Below, one piece after another: positions 16,793 through 26,671 of a DNA stretch of 64,000 nucleotides. Position numbers and translations under genes: made by a program. Location of the stretch: contig NZ_RXNQ01000005.1 of the NCBI RefSeq assembly GCF_004138205.1, positions 1 through 64,000 of the forward strand. The letters run 5' to 3'. The stretch is from Pedobacter sp. SYP-B3415 (GTDB taxonomy: Bacteria; Bacteroidota; Bacteroidia; Sphingobacteriales; Sphingobacteriaceae). Under the pieces are notes generated by a model. It ran no database searches. It saw nothing but the letters and a program-made list of their open reading frames with translations, and had not been told where the DNA came from. Position 1 is the stretch's first letter; every line of letters begins with the position of its first letter.

Positions 16793-18121
16793 TTAGTGGT
16801 TATCAACCATGTCGCTCTTGTTTATGACAAGTTCAAGCTTCACGGTTTCTATATTCTGCTCGGTTTTTTTCAGGATGGTAAACATGTAGCCATGAAACTC
16901 TTCGCTATCTCCCACCTCAGGGATCTTGCCGAATGCATGGGAAACAAGACCACCAACGGTATCATAATCCTGATCTTCGGGAAGATCGTGCGGTAAAAAT
17001 TCGTTCACATCGTAAACGGTAGCATAAGCGTTTACAACAAACTCGGTGTCAGAAATTTTCTCAACGATCGGTTTTTCCTCATCGTATTCATCCTGGATTT
17101 CGCCGACCAGCTCTTCGACAATGTCTTCAAGAGTCGCCATGCCCGCGGTTCCGCCAAACTCATCAAGCACAATGGCAATCTGAATCCTTTTTGCCTGCAG
17201 TTCGCTTAACAGATCATTGATCTTCTTGGTTTCCGGAATATAATACGGTTTACGGATAATTTCTTTCAGCGACCAGTTGTCATCACCAGCTGCAACGAGA
17301 GGCAAAACATCCTTCGCATGGATAATGCCCACAATTTTGTCCATCACCTCATCGTAAACAGGCATACGGGAGTATCCCTCACGAATAATGGCTTCTACCA
17401 CCTCCTTGTTCGAGGCTGTCATTTCGATGCCGGAGATTTTGGTTCTTGGCACCATGATATTTTTAACAACGCGCTCGTTAAAATCAAATACATTTTTGAT
17501 CAGTTCATGCTCGTTTGATTCCAGCGCACCGCTTTCTTTACCCTGATCCAGCAGATACTGAAGTTCTTCTGTACTGTGTATAGACTCATGTCCTGCTGCA
17601 TTGCTCATGCCGAACAATTTCAGGATCACGTTGGCAAGCCCGTTAAGCAACCAGATAAACGGCCTGAACACAACGTAAAACAGCTGGAGCGGCAATGCAA
17701 TAAAAAGCGTGGTACCTACCGGGCGCTGTATCGCTATCGACTTAGGCGCAAGTTCACCAAAAACGATGTGCATGACCGTAATAAAACTGAATGCAATAAT
17801 CGGCGAGGCGGTCTTTGAGAATGAAGCAATAAACTCAGGCTCCATGCCGAAAGAACCAAGAAGGTTGTGCAGGATATGCTCCATGACAGATTCGCCTACC
17901 CAACCCAGGCCGAGCGATGCCAGGGTAATACCCAGCTGCGTGGCGGCCAGATAGCCGTCGAGATGCTGCGTAATGTGTTTGGCAATCTTTGCTACGCTGT
18001 TGCCTGATTTTGCTTTGATCTCGATCTGAGATGCACGCACTTTAACAATAGCAAATTCTGCTGCAACGAAGAATCCGTTGAGCAGAACCAGAAAAAATGT
18101 TAGAAATATCTGAAATGCCAT
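16793..18121 (-). CDS. CNNM/CorC-type membrane protein (hemolysin family)
   Basis: Protein of 442 residues with an N-terminal CNNM (DUF21) transmembrane domain (about 1-190), a tandem CBS pair (about 215-345, beginning MVPRTKISGIE) and a C-terminal CorC_HlyC domain with EEEVGEIQDEYDEE-type acidic sequence. The family is linked to magnesium or cobalt export and is often annotated as hemolysin, a legacy name. It starts with ATG right at the ppa stop (one-base overlap). Confidence 0.9.
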   Translation of the reverse strand: MAFQIFLTFFLVLLNGFFVAAEFAIVKVRASQIEIKAKSGNSVAKIAKHITQHLDGYLAATQLGITLASLGLGWVGESVMEHILHNLLGSFGMEPEFIASFSKTASPIIAFSFITVMHIVFGELAPKSIAIQRPVGTTLFIALPLQLFYVVFRPFIWLLNGLANVILKLFGMSNAAGHESIHSTEELQYLLDQGKESGALESNEHELIKNVFDFNERVVKNIMVPRTKISGIEMTASNKEVVEAIIREGYSRMPVYDEVMDKIVGIIHAKDVLPLVAAGDDNWSLKEIIRKPYYIPETKKINDLLSELQAKRIQIAIVLDEFGGTAGMATLEDIVEELVGEIQDEYDEEKPIVEKISDTEFVVNAYATVYDVNEFLPHDLPEDQDYDTVGGLVSHAFGKIPEVGDSEEFHGYMFTILKKTEQNIETVKLELVINKSDMVDNH

Positions 18122-18669
18122 TAAGCTTTGTTTCTAAACGTGGCATCATAAAGCTCAATGCTCTCACTGATTACTTTATGTGCATAACGTACGCCAAGCA
18201 GATGCTCGATGGTTACGTTCTTTCCTTCCAGTGCTTTGTAGTCCTGAAAAAAGCGTACAATTTCTTTCATCGTATGCGGAGGAAGTTCAGCCAGGTCATT
18301 GATATAATTGACTGACATGTCATTCTTCGCTACTGCGATGATTTTGTCGTCCTGCTCGCCATTATCTACCATGTGCATGACACCAACAACTTTGGCTTCC
18401 ATCACCGTCATCGGGTAAACGTCGACAGAACAAAGAACAAGGATATCAAGCGGATCGTTGTCGTCACAGAAGGTCTGCGGGATAAAGCCGTAATTAGCCG
18501 GATACATAACCGAAGAAAACAGCACCCTGTCCAGTTTGATCAGACCCGACTCCTTGTCTATCTCATATTTGGCCTTCGAGCCTTTTGGAATTTCTATTAT
18601 TGCATTTACAACATCGGGAATGTTCTTTCCGGGGGAAACACTGTGCCACGCGTGGTGATCTGTACTCAT
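18121..18669 (-). CDS. ppa: Inorganic pyrophosphatase
   Basis: Family I soluble pyrophosphatase, which hydrolyses pyrophosphate to two phosphates and pulls biosynthetic reactions forward. The 182 residues include ANYGFIPQTFCDDNDPLDIL, with the magnesium-binding D-x-D-P-x-D signature, and an earlier KYEIDKESGLIKLDR segment. It lies 1 base after the DedA gene and overlaps the CNNM gene by one base. Confidence 0.96.
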   Translation of the reverse strand: MSTDHHAWHSVSPGKNIPDVVNAIIEIPKGSKAKYEIDKESGLIKLDRVLFSSVMYPANYGFIPQTFCDDNDPLDILVLCSVDVYPMTVMEAKVVGVMHMVDNGEQDDKIIAVAKNDMSVNYINDLAELPPHTMKEIVRFFQDYKALEGKNVTIEHLLGVRYAHKVISESIELYDATFRNKA

Positions 18670-18670
18670 C

Positions 18671-19333
18671 TTAAATCGGATCTTGTTTTTCGTCTTTATC
18701 TAGGTTAACTACCTTCTTTTTTACAAAAGTAATCAATAATGGGATAGTTGTGATAATGATGAACCCAATTATTATGTACAACAGGTAATCGTTTATTTCT
18801 TTTTCAAAGCGCCTGCCTAAAAAATACCCCAGAAGTGTGAGCGAAAGTATCCAGACTACGGCGCCGGCAATGTTGTAAAGTGCAAATTTTTTGAAGTCGA
18901 GGCGTACAATACCCGCGCATATTGGTGCAAAGGTGCGAACAATCGGCACGAACCGGCCCATGATTAATGCAAAGGCACCCTGTTTTTTGTAATACTCTTC
19001 GGCCGACTTGAGGTATTTCTTTTTAAAGAAAAATGTATCCTTCCGGTGGTAGAGCATGGGCCCGGTTTTCCGTCCGAACCAGTAACCGGTGAAGTTGCCA
19101 AGAATGGCGGCAACAACAAGGCCAACCAGCATGACAAAGATATTTACATCCAGCTTTCCGGTTGCCACGAACATGCCTGCCAGGAACAGCAGGTAATCGC
19201 CGGGCAGAAAGAACCCGAAGAAGAGCCCGGTCTCTGCGAAGATCACGAACAGAACTACATAGAAGCCACCCTCCTTTAACAGTTTTTCAGGGTCAATAGC
19301 ATGTTGAAGGTAACTCCAGAGTTCTTGCATCAT
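18671..19333 (-). CDS. DedA-family membrane protein
   Basis: Integral membrane protein of 220 residues of the DedA/SNARE-associated family, implicated in lipid-carrier flipping and envelope homeostasis. Visible marks are ETGLFFGFFLPGDYLLF (about 31-47), GYWFGRKTGPML and MGRFVPIVRTFAPICAGI, which carry the conserved acidic and arginine residues. About five hydrophobic segments are present and the C-terminal tail is basic. It follows nuoN by 40 bases and may be read from the nuo transcript. Confidence 0.9.
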   Translation of the reverse strand: MMQELWSYLQHAIDPEKLLKEGGFYVVLFVIFAETGLFFGFFLPGDYLLFLAGMFVATGKLDVNIFVMLVGLVVAAILGNFTGYWFGRKTGPMLYHRKDTFFFKKKYLKSAEEYYKKQGAFALIMGRFVPIVRTFAPICAGIVRLDFKKFALYNIAGAVVWILSLTLLGYFLGRRFEKEINDYLLYIIIGFIIITTIPLLITFVKKKVVNLDKDEKQDPI

Positions 19334-19373
19334 ATGATTATTCGTAAAACTACAAATAAATCTGATTCAGCTT

Positions 19374-20744
19374 CTAGACTAGCTGCAAAATAAAGTCAGG
19401 ATACACCCCGATCACGATCGTAGCAAGGGCAGACACAACAAGAACAACCTTATACTGCACAGGTGTATCAAGTTCAACCCCGTCCCCGTCTCTGAAATAC
19501 ATGGCTACAATTACCCGGAAATAATAGTAGAAACCAACCAGGGCATTCAGAATGGCAAATGCCACGAGGACAATCTGGTATTCATGCATAACATTCAGGA
19601 ACATCAGGTATTTACCGATAAAACCTGCGGTAAGCGGTATACCTGCCAGCGACAGCATGGCTACTGTCAAAGTAAAAGCGGTAAGCGGATTCTTTCTGGC
19701 CAGGCCGTTATAACTTGCAAAGTCATCTGACCCGGTTTTCTGTTTAACCAGGATCAGTACAGCAAAAGCAATGATTGATGCAAAAGTGTAGGCTGCCGCG
19801 TATACAAAAACGTTTCCTCCTGAAGATTTAGTCAGCACAACAAGTGCAAACAACATATAGCCGGCATGCGAGATACTGGAATAGGCCAGCATTCGCTTGA
19901 ATTTCTTTTGAAACAGTGCCGTCACGTTACCTATAAGCAGTGTCAGGCAGACGATAATGAGCAGCGGTGCCACCCAGAAATCGTGAAGCGGTGCAAAAGC
20001 CCCCGCAAACACCCGGATGAAGGCTGCAAAACCGGCGGTTTTAACAACTGTCGACATAAACGTTGTAATCAGGGTTGGAGATCCTTCGTAAACGTCGGGC
20101 GTCCAGAAATGGAATGGTGCTGCGCCAATTTTAAAGCTCAACCCAATCAGCATCAGGATAACCCCGGGATAAAACAGCGGTGATACCGCGTTATTGTCGA
20201 TCAGATGCTGATGAATAGCATCCAGATTGAACGAGCGCGTAGCTCCGTAAACAAGGGCAATACCGAATAAAAGAAATCCGGTCGAAAATGCACCCATCAG
20301 AAAATATTTAAGCGAAGCCTCATTTGATGCAAAGTCGTTTTTCCGTATTCCCGCGAGGATATACAAGCTGACGGACATGATCTCTACACCGATAAACAGC
20401 ATAGACATGTTCTGGTAAGATACCATCGTGATCATCCCCGCAAGCGCGAAGAGAATCAGGGTATAGTATTCCGCCTTATTGTCATTCTTTGCAGAAAAGT
20501 AGTTTTGGGTAAGCAGGAAAATAAGCATGGTACCTGCAATACAAAGACCTGAAAATGCGAGTGCAAAATTATCGGTCTGCATCATACCGAAATGACTTTC
20601 ATTTCCGTTCCATGCTGCACAAACAAAACCGAGCGCTGCCAGCAATCCGATAAGAGTAATAGGCAATAAGGCTTTTTTTGCTTTGAACAATCCGGCGTAA
20701 AGAACCAGGAATGCAGTAATACTGATGGTGATAATGATATTCAT
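19374..20744 (-). CDS. nuoN: NADH-quinone oxidoreductase subunit N
   Basis: Antiporter-like membrane subunit of respiratory complex I, 456 residues with about 14 hydrophobic helices. Typical segments are EIMSVSLYILAG, the conserved lysine region GLSFKIGAAPFHFWTPDVYEG, KRMLAYSSISHAGYML and LAGIPLTAGFIGKY. It is the last gene of the nuo operon, 3 bases after nuoM. Confidence 0.97.
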   Translation of the reverse strand: MNIIITISITAFLVLYAGLFKAKKALLPITLIGLLAALGFVCAAWNGNESHFGMMQTDNFALAFSGLCIAGTMLIFLLTQNYFSAKNDNKAEYYTLILFALAGMITMVSYQNMSMLFIGVEIMSVSLYILAGIRKNDFASNEASLKYFLMGAFSTGFLLFGIALVYGATRSFNLDAIHQHLIDNNAVSPLFYPGVILMLIGLSFKIGAAPFHFWTPDVYEGSPTLITTFMSTVVKTAGFAAFIRVFAGAFAPLHDFWVAPLLIIVCLTLLIGNVTALFQKKFKRMLAYSSISHAGYMLFALVVLTKSSGGNVFVYAAAYTFASIIAFAVLILVKQKTGSDDFASYNGLARKNPLTAFTLTVAMLSLAGIPLTAGFIGKYLMFLNVMHEYQIVLVAFAILNALVGFYYYFRVIVAMYFRDGDGVELDTPVQYKVVLVVSALATIVIGVYPDFILQLV

Positions 20745-20747
20745 TTC

Positions 20748-22214
20748 TTATTTTACCAGTGATAATTTTTGGTTAACCTGCTCTAACAATTGTTGAACCG
20801 GAGCTTCGGTCAGGTTCAGGATGGGTTTTGGATAAACGCCAAGCACGATAATCAGTAAACAGATAATGTAAAGCACAGCCTGTTCAGAACCTTTGATATC
20901 GGTGAACGTTGCTGTAAGTGTATTCGCCTGTCCGAGCATGACTTTCTGGTACATGCGCAGCATATACACCGCACCAAAGATAATTGTAAGACCGGCTAAG
21001 ACAGCAGCCCAGAGGCTATACTCATAAACGCCCATCAATAACAGGAATTCTCCGATAAATCCGTTGGTACCGGGAAGCGCAACCGTTCCGAGAACGATAA
21101 TTAACGTAGTAGCAGCAAATTTCGGCGCTGCTTTCGCGATACCACCCATCTCTTCAAGTTTATTGGTCTGAAGCCGGTTGAACAGGATGTCTGTTACGAG
21201 GAACAGGCCAACCACGTTTATCCCGTGACTCAGCATCTGCACCATTGCGCCCTGCATACCTTGCGTATTCAGCGCAAAAATCCCGGCAGAGATGAGCCCG
21301 ACGTGACCAATGGACGAATAGGCGATAAGGCGTTTGCCGTCTTTCTGGTTAAAAGCGATCAGTGATGCATAAATGATCCCGATAATAGAAAGCACGATCA
21401 CGGTTGCCGACCAGTCCTGGAACCCCTGCGGCACAACCGGAAGCAACCACCTGATTACGCCGTAAATACCCATCTTGAGCATAATGCCAGACAGAAGCAT
21501 CGTGCCCTGTGTAGGCGCTGTAGTATATGTATCGGGCTGCCAGGTATGAAACGGAAACACCGGCATTTTTATAGCAAAGGCAATAAAGAAGGCCCAAAAT
21601 ACCCAGCCTTGCTGGCTTTTGTCCAGGTTTAGGCTGTAAAAGGCCTGGATGTCAAAGTTTTGAGCAGGATTTTGCAGGTATAAGTAGATGATGCCCAGCA
21701 GCATAAAAAGCGAGCCGCCTATGGTATACACGAAAAATTTCATATTAACCTTGATCCGGTCTTTTCCACCCCACATGGCGCAGATAAAATAGATCGGTAT
21801 CAGTGCCGCTTCCCAGCCGATGTAAAAGAGAAAAGCATCCAGCGCAGTAAACACCAGCAGCAGACCTGTCTGCATGAACAGGATCAGTGCGTAGAACGAC
21901 CCGGGCCTGTCTATCGTACGGCCAAAGGAAGACCAGATAATAAGCGGCACAAGCAGGTTTGTAAGCAATACAAGAAGCATGCTGATTCCGTCAATGCCAG
22001 CGTGAAAACGAATGCCCATCTGACTGATCCAGGGCTGGTCTACAGTAAATTGTGTACTCGCATCAGGCGTGAAACGCATCAGCAGGCCGATGGTCCAGGC
22101 CAGCGACAGGATAGAAACGGTAAATGCACCATAACGGGCGCTTTGCTGCCTGCCAGACAAAAGGCTGATCAGCGCACCTGCAAGTGGTAGAAATAGAAGT
22201 ATTGAAAGTTCCAT
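20748..22214 (-). CDS. nuoM: NADH-quinone oxidoreductase subunit M
   Basis: Proton-pumping antiporter-like subunit of complex I, 488 residues. Typical segments are YIGWEAALIPIYFICAMWGG, KMPVFPFHTWQPDTYT and KRLIAYSSIGHVGLI, followed by LPGTNGFIGEFLLL. The spacing to nuoL is 21 bases and to nuoN 3 bases. Confidence 0.97.
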   Translation of the reverse strand: MELSILLFLPLAGALISLLSGRQQSARYGAFTVSILSLAWTIGLLMRFTPDASTQFTVDQPWISQMGIRFHAGIDGISMLLVLLTNLLVPLIIWSSFGRTIDRPGSFYALILFMQTGLLLVFTALDAFLFYIGWEAALIPIYFICAMWGGKDRIKVNMKFFVYTIGGSLFMLLGIIYLYLQNPAQNFDIQAFYSLNLDKSQQGWVFWAFFIAFAIKMPVFPFHTWQPDTYTTAPTQGTMLLSGIMLKMGIYGVIRWLLPVVPQGFQDWSATVIVLSIIGIIYASLIAFNQKDGKRLIAYSSIGHVGLISAGIFALNTQGMQGAMVQMLSHGINVVGLFLVTDILFNRLQTNKLEEMGGIAKAAPKFAATTLIIVLGTVALPGTNGFIGEFLLLMGVYEYSLWAAVLAGLTIIFGAVYMLRMYQKVMLGQANTLTATFTDIKGSEQAVLYIICLLIIVLGVYPKPILNLTEAPVQQLLEQVNQKLSLVK

Positions 22215-22235
22215 GTATCTGTTTCTGAACGTGCT

Positions 22236-24128
22236 TTAAATAGATAAGTAGGTATACAACAAAAGACCGACGATGCCAAAAACCATCATAAAGATGTAGA
22301 AGCCGACGTTGCCGCTCTGCAAGAGGCGCAGACCTTTACTGGCTTCGCTGGTACTCCAGCCAAAACCGTTCACAAGGCCATCAATAACCTTTTTATCAAT
22401 GATCCTGTAAAAGAATTTTGAAAGGCCGTCCAGTGGTTTGCGAATAATCGTATCGTAAATCTCGTCCAGGTAAAATTTGTGATAAGAGAGCTTTGCCAGT
22501 GCCGGTCGTGCTGCCTCATCAGGCACAGGTACGTGTTTGCTCCTCACGTAACGGCTATATGCCACAAACATTGACACAAGCGCAACGGCAACAGAAACGC
22601 CCATCAACATGTACTCGGTGCTGTGATCAAGCTGGAGTGCGCGGCCCGTTACAACCGGCGACAGCCAGTGGTGCAGCCATTCGCCTCCGCCAAAGACGGC
22701 TGGGAAGTTGATTGCGCCGCCAATTGCAGCGAGTACGGCCAGTACGATCAACGGAATGGTCATGCTTTTCGGCGACTCATGAATGTGCTCTGCTGCATGG
22801 TGTGTTCCGCGGTAGCTGCTGTAGAAAGTCAGATACAGCATACGGAACATATAGAACGCGGTCAGCATGGCACCAACCACGCCCAGCGCCCACATAACCT
22901 TGCTGTGCTGGTAAACATGCGCCAGTATTTCGTCTTTTGAGAAAAAGCCTGAGAAAGGAGGCAGACCTGCAATAGCGATCGTGCCGACAAGCATGGTGAT
23001 AAAGGTTACGGGTAATTTCTTTTTCAACCCGCCCATATGGCGCATATCCTGCTCATGGTGCAACGCATGGATCACAGATCCCGCACCGAGAAACAATAAC
23101 GCCTTGAAAAACGCGTGGGTAATCACGTGAAAAAATGATCCGGTGTAAGCACCAACACCCAGGCCCAAAAACATGTATCCCAGCTGGGAAACCGTTGAAT
23201 AGGCAAGCACTTTCTTGATATCGGTTTGCGTAAGTGCAATGATAGCAGCTACCAACGCAGTTGCAAGACCTACAACAGCGATAATATCTTGTGTTAGCGG
23301 AGCCAGGTCGAACAATACGCTCGAGCGTGCAATCATATAAATGCCTGCGGTAACCATCGTTGCCGCGTGGATAAGCGCCGACACGGGTGTAGGCCCTGCC
23401 ATGGCGTCCGGAAGCCAGGTAAACAGCGGAAGTTGTGCTGATTTACCGCATGCGCCTATGAACAAAAATAAGGTGATCAGGAACATGGTCTGTTCGCCGG
23501 GTACCATTTGCGCAGCAAGCGGGAATACTTTTGAAAATTCGAGGCTGCCGAATGTCTGGAACAGCAAAAAGACACCAAGCAGGAAACCCAGGTCGCCGAT
23601 ACGGTTCATTACAAACGCTTTTTTGGCTGCCGAGGCGTAATTTGAGTTGGTGTACCAGAAGCCGATAAGCAGATAAGAACAAAGGCCTACACCTTCCCAA
23701 CCGATGAACATCACGATATAGTTCGAGCCCAGTACCAGCAGCAGCATGAAAAACACGAACAGGTTCAGATAGCTGAAAAATTTTGCGAAACCTGCATCGT
23801 CGTGCATGTACCCGGCAGAATAAAGGTGAATCAGAAACCCTACACCTGTAACGATGAGAAGCATGACCGAACTAAGCGGATCGACAAGGAAAGACAGCGG
23901 GATACGCAGTGCGCCCGCGCTGATCCAGTCAAAAAGGAACACCTCATGCGATTTAACAGGGCTACCGCCCAGTTCGAAGAAGATGGCCAGACTGATAAGA
24001 AATGATGCCAGGATAACAGTGCTTCCGGCGAAGCCGACAGCCGTTTTTGAAAGTGTGTTTCTGCCAAGGCCATTGATGAGGAAGCCTATAAATGGAAGCA
24101 GCGGAACCAACCAAACTAAATTTATCAT
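22236..24128 (-). CDS. nuoL: NADH-quinone oxidoreductase subunit L
   Basis: Largest membrane subunit of complex I, 630 residues. The N-terminal half is an antiporter-like domain, with FIGWEGVGLCSYLLIGFWY, KSAQLPLFTWLPDAMAGPTP and KVLAYSTVSQLGYMFLGLGV. The C-terminal part carries the long lateral helix region, including YHKFYLDEIYD. Proton translocation at the distal arm is the family role. Confidence 0.97.
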   Translation of the reverse strand: MINLVWLVPLLPFIGFLINGLGRNTLSKTAVGFAGSTVILASFLISLAIFFELGGSPVKSHEVFLFDWISAGALRIPLSFLVDPLSSVMLLIVTGVGFLIHLYSAGYMHDDAGFAKFFSYLNLFVFFMLLLVLGSNYIVMFIGWEGVGLCSYLLIGFWYTNSNYASAAKKAFVMNRIGDLGFLLGVFLLFQTFGSLEFSKVFPLAAQMVPGEQTMFLITLFLFIGACGKSAQLPLFTWLPDAMAGPTPVSALIHAATMVTAGIYMIARSSVLFDLAPLTQDIIAVVGLATALVAAIIALTQTDIKKVLAYSTVSQLGYMFLGLGVGAYTGSFFHVITHAFFKALLFLGAGSVIHALHHEQDMRHMGGLKKKLPVTFITMLVGTIAIAGLPPFSGFFSKDEILAHVYQHSKVMWALGVVGAMLTAFYMFRMLYLTFYSSYRGTHHAAEHIHESPKSMTIPLIVLAVLAAIGGAINFPAVFGGGEWLHHWLSPVVTGRALQLDHSTEYMLMGVSVAVALVSMFVAYSRYVRSKHVPVPDEAARPALAKLSYHKFYLDEIYDTIIRKPLDGLSKFFYRIIDKKVIDGLVNGFGWSTSEASKGLRLLQSGNVGFYIFMMVFGIVGLLLYTYLSI

Positions 24129-24169
24129 ATGTTTTCCGTTCTGATACGGTTTATATTAGGATTTAAAGC

Positions 24170-24499
24170 TTACCACTTCAGGCGGTTCAGCACATTGATG
24201 TCTATTGATTTGGTATTTCTGTATACCATGACGATGATACTCAGACCTACAGCAACTTCTGCCGCGGCTAAAGCCATGATGAAAAATACGAATACCTGTC
24301 CGGATGGATCATTACTATGTACCGAAAACGCGGTAAGCAGCAGGTTTACGGCATTCAGCATCAGCTCGACAGACATGAAGATCACGATTGCATTTCGCCG
24401 GGTCAGTACGCCGACGACGCCTATGGTAAAGATGATGGCGCACAACCAGATGTAATGGTTCAGAGGAACGCCCTGCAGTTCTTGTGTTAAGTTATCCAT
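24170..24499 (-). CDS. nuoK: NADH-quinone oxidoreductase subunit K
   Basis: Small membrane subunit of complex I, 109 residues with three helices. It has the conserved glutamates in MSVELMLNAVNL and AAAEVAVGLSI. Its ATG overlaps the nuoJ stop by one base. Confidence 0.96.
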   Translation of the reverse strand: MDNLTQELQGVPLNHYIWLCAIIFTIGVVGVLTRRNAIVIFMSVELMLNAVNLLLTAFSVHSNDPSGQVFVFFIMALAAAEVAVGLSIIVMVYRNTKSIDINVLNRLKW

Positions 24500-25005
24500 T
24501 ATGCTTCTTCTGTATGGTCTTTTTTAGCTAATACGACAGCTCCAACCATTGCAGCAAGCAGCAGGAGCGATGACAGTTCAAACGGCAGCAGGAAAGGGCC
24601 GAAAAGTTCTTTGCCCAGATTTTCAACAAGGCCGAGCCCGGGGTCCTGCAGGCTCAACGGACTATTGATAGAAACCGCTTTTAATGACCCGATCAGGGTA
24701 ACGATCAGGCAGCCACCAGCTATGGCAGCTGCAATTTTCACTACCGGCGATTTGGCCGGTTCGGTTTCCTTGTTGAGGTTTAACAACATGAGCACGAACA
24801 GGAACAGGACCATGATGGCGCCCATGTAAACGATAAAGTTTACCACCGCCAGAAACTGTGCATTCAGCAGTACGTAATGAACGGTGAACGTAAAAAAGGT
24901 GAGAATCAGGTAGAGCACGCTGTGAATGGGATTTTTTGCAAAAATCACCATCAGCGAAAACAGAATGCTTAAGGTTGCTACGAGATAGAATACTTGTGTA
25001 CTCAT
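24499..25005 (-). CDS. nuoJ: NADH-quinone oxidoreductase subunit J
   Basis: Membrane subunit of complex I, 168 residues from the ATG at 25005 (MSTQVFYLVATL). A longer frame to 25065 adds a 20-residue hydrophilic Cys-containing stretch untypical of NuoJ and is not favoured. Five hydrophobic helices are visible, and the pi-bulge helix region reads FIVYMGAIMVLFLFVLMLL. Confidence 0.93.
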   Translation of the reverse strand: MSTQVFYLVATLSILFSLMVIFAKNPIHSVLYLILTFFTFTVHYVLLNAQFLAVVNFIVYMGAIMVLFLFVLMLLNLNKETEPAKSPVVKIAAAIAGGCLIVTLIGSLKAVSINSPLSLQDPGLGLVENLGKELFGPFLLPFELSSLLLLAAMVGAVVLAKKDHTEEA

Positions 25006-25085
25006 TAATTTGTCTGGTTTATTGCCCGCACATGATCCGGGCGTGTTTGTTTTGTTGCAGATCACATCTGCGCTGGCGGAGCCTG

Positions 25086-25583
25086 TTATTTCTCAAGTGG
25101 TTTCTCAACCAGTTTTTCTTTTCCGTAAATGAAATCCTTACGCAGGTAATCGGCAGGCACGATGGGTCCGTCCAGGTAGATCGCCTCTTTCGGACAGGCC
25201 TCTTCGCATAAACCGCAGAAAATGCAGCGCAGCATATTTATCTCATAGGTTGCAGCATACTTTTCTTCACGATACAGGTGTTTTTCATCAGCCTTGCGCT
25301 CGGCAGCAATCATGGTAATTGCTTCTGCCGGACAGGAAAGTGCGCATAATCCGCAGGCTGTACAGCGTTCACGTCCTTCTTCATCGCGTTTTAAAGAGTG
25401 CAGGCCACGGTAGTTGGTGGAAAACTCGCGCTCAACTTCAGGATAACGCACCGTTGCCGCTTTCTTGAAAAGGTGGCTGAAAGTAATGGAAAGCCCCTTT
25501 GTAATAGCAGGCAGGTACAACCGCTCGCCTAAAGTAAGCGGCTTTTGTTCCAGGACTTTTTTCTTGTTGCTTAATGAATCCAT
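25086..25583 (-). CDS. nuoI: NADH-quinone oxidoreductase subunit I
   Basis: Ferredoxin-like subunit of complex I carrying clusters N6a and N6b, 165 residues. The two 4Fe-4S motifs are CTACGLCALSCP and CIFCGLCEEACP. It passes electrons toward NuoB at the quinone site. It lies about 50 bases after nuoH. Confidence 0.96.
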   Translation of the reverse strand: MDSLSNKKKVLEQKPLTLGERLYLPAITKGLSITFSHLFKKAATVRYPEVEREFSTNYRGLHSLKRDEEGRERCTACGLCALSCPAEAITMIAAERKADEKHLYREEKYAATYEINMLRCIFCGLCEEACPKEAIYLDGPIVPADYLRKDFIYGKEKLVEKPLEK

Positions 25584-25633
25584 ATTTTATCTCCCTCGCG
25601 GGAACGCTAATTCTTTACTGGCCTTCCGGCCGA

Positions 25634-26671
25634 TTAAAATTTCTCTACAATCGCGATCACAACGCCCGTTACAATGATGTTTGCAATGGCAAGCGGGATC
25701 AGTCCCTTCCAACCCAGGTTCATCAGCTGGTCATAGCGGAAACGGGGAATGGTCCACCGTACCCACATAAAGAAGAAGATAAACGCAAAGATCTTCAGGA
25801 AAAATACTGCGGTGCCGATCAGCGGGGCCCAGGTAGTGCCAAGGGTAGCTGCTACGTAATCCATGCCGGGGTAATTGTAACCGCCCCAGTATAGTGTTGC
25901 CATCACGGCTGATGAAATAAACATGTTGATATACTCGGCGAAAAGGTAGAAGCCAAGTTTCATGGATGAATATTCGGTATGATACCCCCCGATCAGCTCG
26001 GTTTCACACTCAGGAAGGTCAAACGGCGCCCGGTTTGTTTCTGCAAATGCACAAACCATAAAAATCAGGAAGCCTACCGGCTGATAAAGTACATTCCAGT
26101 GCCAGCCATGTTGCTGCGCTACAATCTCTTTAAGACTGAGCGTATTGGTAAGCAGAAGCAGGGCGATGATTGACAAACCCATGGCAATTTCATAACTGAT
26201 ATTTTGCGATGCCGCACGGATAGCGCTCAGCAATGAATATTTATTGTTTGAGGCCCAGCCGCCGATCATGACTCCATATACACCAAGAGATACAACACCA
26301 AAAATATAAAGCACACCAACATTGATATCCGTTACCTGCAAGGAAATTACCCTGTCGCCAATCGCTATCGGACTGCCCCATGGAATTACCGCACTTGCAA
26401 TACAGGCTGTAAGCATGGCCAGACCGGGGCCGACCATAAACAGCCACCTGTTTGATGTAGCCGGAACAATTTCTTCCTTCATGAACATTTTAACACCATC
26501 GGCCAGTGGCTGAAGGATACCGAAGGGACCGGCACGATCTGGTCCAAGCCTGTCTTGCAGGAATGCCGCAACCTTACGTTCTGCGTAAGTTGAATACATG
26601 GCAATGAGCAGGCTGACGCCGAAAATAACGGCTACCAGGATAAATTTCTCTATGACAAAAGCTGCGTCCAT
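25634..26671 (-). CDS. nuoH: NADH-quinone oxidoreductase subunit H
   Basis: Membrane subunit of complex I forming the quinone channel, 345 residues. Marked segments are ERKVAAFLQDRLGPDRAGPF, IGGWASNNKYSLLSAIRAAS and ETNRAPFDLPECETELIGGY. The ATG overlaps the last base of nuoG. Confidence 0.97.
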   Translation of the reverse strand: MDAAFVIEKFILVAVIFGVSLLIAMYSTYAERKVAAFLQDRLGPDRAGPFGILQPLADGVKMFMKEEIVPATSNRWLFMVGPGLAMLTACIASAVIPWGSPIAIGDRVISLQVTDINVGVLYIFGVVSLGVYGVMIGGWASNNKYSLLSAIRAASQNISYEIAMGLSIIALLLLTNTLSLKEIVAQQHGWHWNVLYQPVGFLIFMVCAFAETNRAPFDLPECETELIGGYHTEYSSMKLGFYLFAEYINMFISSAVMATLYWGGYNYPGMDYVAATLGTTWAPLIGTAVFFLKIFAFIFFFMWVRWTIPRFRYDQLMNLGWKGLIPLAIANIIVTGVVIAIVEKF